64,000 nucleotides of DNA from Holothuria scabra (Eukaryota; Echinodermata; Holothuroidea; Aspidochirotida; Holothuriidae). The stretch is from assembly GCA_037179385.1 (NCBI GenBank), contig CM074190.1, forward strand, positions 7,206,284-7,270,283, in the 5' to 3' direction. Both the position numbers and the translations under genes were made by a program. Below, piece by piece: positions 61,072 through 64,000 of this stretch. Under the pieces are notes generated by a model. It saw nothing but the letters and a program-made list of their open reading frames with translations. It was not told the DNA's origin and made no database searches. The stretch's first letter is position 1. Every line of letters begins with the position of its first letter.

Positions 61072-61240
61072 AAATATGTGCTTGCTTCAAGTTCACTTTT
61101 TGTTGAAAATGTGAAAAGTTTACATGTTTATATCTTGCGAACCACACATCAGATTTCAATGCAAATTTCACCAAAATGCTCAGAAAAAGTACCCCTCTAA
61201 CATACCAAACCATGATGTGACCTTAAACCCTTCTTTTAAG
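61072..61240. repeat. Dispersed repeat family X, inverted copy
   Basis: tgtgcttgcttcaagttcac, ttttgttgaaaatgtg, catcagatttcaatgcaaat and ccttaaacccttcttttaag match the complement of 15380-15550 almost throughout. Confidence 0.7.
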
Positions 61241-61499
61241 ATGGCTTCCGCTTGAAGATCCTTTAACTGTTACTTACTAAATTGAAGGTCAAATTTCAAG
61301 ATCCAGACATTTTTACAGAGTAAAGGTTTATTATTATTTGACAAAATATATTAATTCAATATTACGTTAATGCTGAACAACCAGAATTGATGATGAAGGA
61401 AGAATAAGGCAAAATTTCATTTGCTCTTTTGAAAAAAAAAGAGTTAAATCTTCACAGTTTGGCGAAATTTTTATTCAAATCAAATGTGTATTTCTCGAG

Positions 61500-61960
61500 A
61501 AATGAGCAAAAGGAGTTATACATATTTATGTCCCAAAGTCAACCTATAATAGCAGCAAAGATTATATCATTTCCTCACATTGACAAGGAAAATTTTGATT
61601 CTCTTGTTTTTCAGTCTGTTGAAGTGATCTTGAAGTTAACATCGATATTAACTTCACGTTAGGATTGTGAAGTTTGTGAAGTTCTCATGCCACTTATACG
61701 ATAGCACTCTGATATGGTATTTCGAGCAGAAAATTGGTTGCAAAGTTCTTATAAAGACAAAAAAACTGTCCACTAATGTGAGAGTATATAGTCATATGCG
61801 CTTGCTTAAAGATCAAAATTTGTTGAAAATGTGGCAAGTTTATTGACTTATATTAAGAGAACTACACATCGGGTTGTAATGCAAATTTCACTAGAATGGT
61901 TAGAAAAAGTACTCCTCTCATGTAAGAAAACTGGATGTGACCGTGGACCTTTCTATTAAA
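61500..61960. repeat. Dispersed repeat family X, second inverted copy
   Basis: 61792-61960 repeats the block at 61072-61240 (cgcttgcttaaagatc, tttgttgaaaatgtgg, ggttgtaatgcaaatttcac) with more differences. 61500-61700 holds words (atttcctcacattgacaagg, ctcatgccacttata) matching, in inverted order, the 15640-15760 part of the long copy. Confidence 0.55.
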
Positions 61961-62355
61961 AAAATTAGATTGAATATGAACCTGAAGATATGTTTGGAAT
62001 CTCTTTCAGTTACTAAATACTTTTAACTTAATCGGTATTAACATTGCTTTAAAATGAGCACCACGGTTTCCTAATGGAACACTGCAACGACAGTACCCTT
62101 TTCCCGTTGTGAAATCATTAGAAACCGTAATCGAAAAATCAAATGCGTCTTTGAAGTTACAAAATCTGTCTTTAAATGACAGCACTCAAAATTTCTAATT
62201 ATCACTTAACCAAAAAAATTTGTCCTTTTCAGTGCCCCCGTTGATTCATTCCCAATCACTTTCCAGATTTCCACCATGGCTCACCCTTGGTATGGCAAAC
62301 TTAGCAGGTATTGAACTTCCTGACAGGTAGAACTTGTTACGGCAAGCGTTTCAAG

Positions 62356-62619
62356 TATACACGAATCCGGACAGCAAGTGATGGTCTGATTTCAGTCGGC
62401 CATAACTGGGGTACATCACCTTTAAATCTTTAGATTTCTTTGCTTACCTCTATCATGGGTGGTTGTACACTAATTTGTATCTTGAATTCTCCAATTGCAC
62501 TAAATATGCGGTTTTGAAATTCATGTAAACAATAAATATAGACGAATTAAGGCTGATGGACCCCACTAATGGCAGCCTACAGTCACTAAAAACAAGTGCT
62601 AATCGGATTAGTCTATAGC
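62356..62619 (-). mobile_element. ~270 bp TATAGACGAAT-type element, copy 3
   Basis: Inverted relative to the copies at 30850 and 38814. It starts tatacacgaatccggacagc and ends aatcggattagtctatag. The interior matches (e.g. ggtctgatttcagtcggcca, atggaccccactaatggcag). No coding capacity. Confidence 0.72.
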
Positions 62620-63506
62620 CACATTACCAGTGGGAAATTAAAAGAAACCAGCAATTGAAAATGATAGTTCTTCTGAAGAATAAGAGTGGACAAAGAATGG
62701 GACAGATGCTCCATGAGTCAGCTGTTGGCATAATCTGTTTGTTTCTCATATCGCAATTTTTTATTTGACCGTTTCCTGAAAGGGTTAAAATCAGTGGCTT
62801 AGCTACGGGGGAGCAGAAGAGGAGATCACCCCCCCCCCCTTGCTGCTCTGGATGAAAAATGGAAAATTCGGAAATTTGCCAGATGTGAGCACCAGACAAC
62901 TACAATGTGATTTTTCCAACTTTAAATGAAGTTCTGAATTTTCTCCAATAAAAGTTCCGTATTTGTAATTATTTCTTAAAAAAGCAAAATTTTAGGTGTG
63001 CTTCTGGCTCAGTTTAATGCAATCCTTAATAAGGTTATATAATGAATTCTAACTGATTATTAATCAGTTAATTGGTAAGTTTTTCCGAGCTCTGGAAATG
63101 ACGAGATCGGAATTTTGCCATGTGACACCAAATCATCAAAAAACACGGGCAAATATGGTCCTATTTTCAAAATTTTTCTTTCCACAAGATTTTTTCTCAA
63201 TTTGTAGGCCTTAGGTAACATATATAAAGCCTCGACGATCTCCCGTCCTCAGTAGGGATACCCCGAATTCAAAATTTTACAAGCCCCGTATTTTAAAATA
63301 TTTGCCTTAAAAAGACAATAGTTTTGGCCTTCGATAACTTTGGTGTTCAAACATATACGCAAGATAAACAAACCTCGATCAACATACACATTGCGGTACA
63401 CACACTTAACTTGTTCGATGCTAAATAACTTTTTACCAAAAGCACATTGAACAAACTGTTACAGGGACCAAAAAACTTTGAAAACTGTCCGTTCGCTTCA
63501 TTGTTG
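62620..63506. other. No gene supported
   Basis: An agtggcttagctacggggga word near 62793 followed by 11 C (62829-62839) resembles a DNA-transposon end of the AGTGGCGTAGC type. Otherwise AT-rich and featureless. Confidence 0.4.
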
Positions 63507-63704
63507 CACCATCGGAAGGGTATACAATGCTCCCACACATCAGTTTCGGAGAAGATAGTACATTTTACCAGTTTCGCCCGGGAACCATTATCAGGGGTTC
63601 GGGGTGGCACCAACGGGAAGGCATGCATTGCCTCCACACCTCAGTGTCGAAAAAAGTGGTCAGTTTTCTGGAAATTTTACCAGTTTCGCTGGGGAATCAT
63701 AAGA
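63507..63704 (+). repeat. Imperfect tandem duplication, ~100 bp unit
   Basis: caccatcggaagggtataca...cccacacatcagtttcgg...attttaccagtttcgc at 63507-63580 recurs, with substitutions and an insertion, from 63608 to about 63692. Confidence 0.65.
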
Positions 63705-64000
63705 AAAAATAGGCACAGTAGTTTCAACGATGCTTGCGTAGCTCCAACAATATGCTTGATTTTGCTCATTTCATCAAAAAAAACCCAAACAGGCCCTTGA
63801 GACCCTTAAATTTTTCTATTCCCCATCCATGAAAGTCCAAAACTTTCCAGATTTTTGCAATGAAACTCAAAATTTCACCTGTCCATAAAAGAACCAAATG
63901 TCTTTCTTGCCCTCTATGGTATAAAGCCTGGCGCCACCCTGGCATACTGCCGTTCAATTTAAACTGTTTTGATATCCCACAAATGTGTACTTCCTGGGTC

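Overview
The window looks like a gene-poor, AT-rich stretch of an animal nuclear genome, most likely a marine invertebrate. I lean towards a deuterostome such as an echinoderm or hemichordate, but this is inference: it rests on one histamine-H2-like receptor and the style of the repeats, and no sequence here names a species. There are no operons, ribosome binding sites, CRISPR arrays or other prokaryotic signals. I found no convincing spliced gene; single exons of unknown genes could be hidden.

The one intact protein gene is intronless, at 59101-60300 on the minus strand. It encodes a 399-residue class A amine-type GPCR closest to histamine H2 receptors. A polyadenylation signal lies about 90 bases past its stop. 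An octamer and a CCAAT box lie 300-400 bases before its start.

Most of the rest is mobile-element debris. Region by region: 1-9 kb holds DNA-transposon remnants, the first of four ~305 bp inverted-repeat elements, a foldback element next to a strong G-quadruplex run, and a 106 bp tandem duplication. At 15-19 kb lie a dispersed repeat, a SINE tail and a decayed Penelope-like reverse transcriptase in one reading frame with point-mutation stops. At 22-45 kb lie four copies of a 251 bp GC-rich element with 14 bp inverted ends and TTAA on both sides (piggyBac-type MITE), plus foldbacks, LINE 3' ends and another ~270 bp family. At 46-56 kb lie SINE copies, one with a tRNA-like head, and a worn ~305 bp element. 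At 59-64 kb lie the receptor gene and more dispersed repeats.

The most notable signal is the 251 bp TTAA family. All four copies have exactly the same length, and two sit at opposite ends of the same ~95 bp dispersed repeat, which gives direct evidence of TTAA-targeted insertion. I see no sign of a new multi-gene system.
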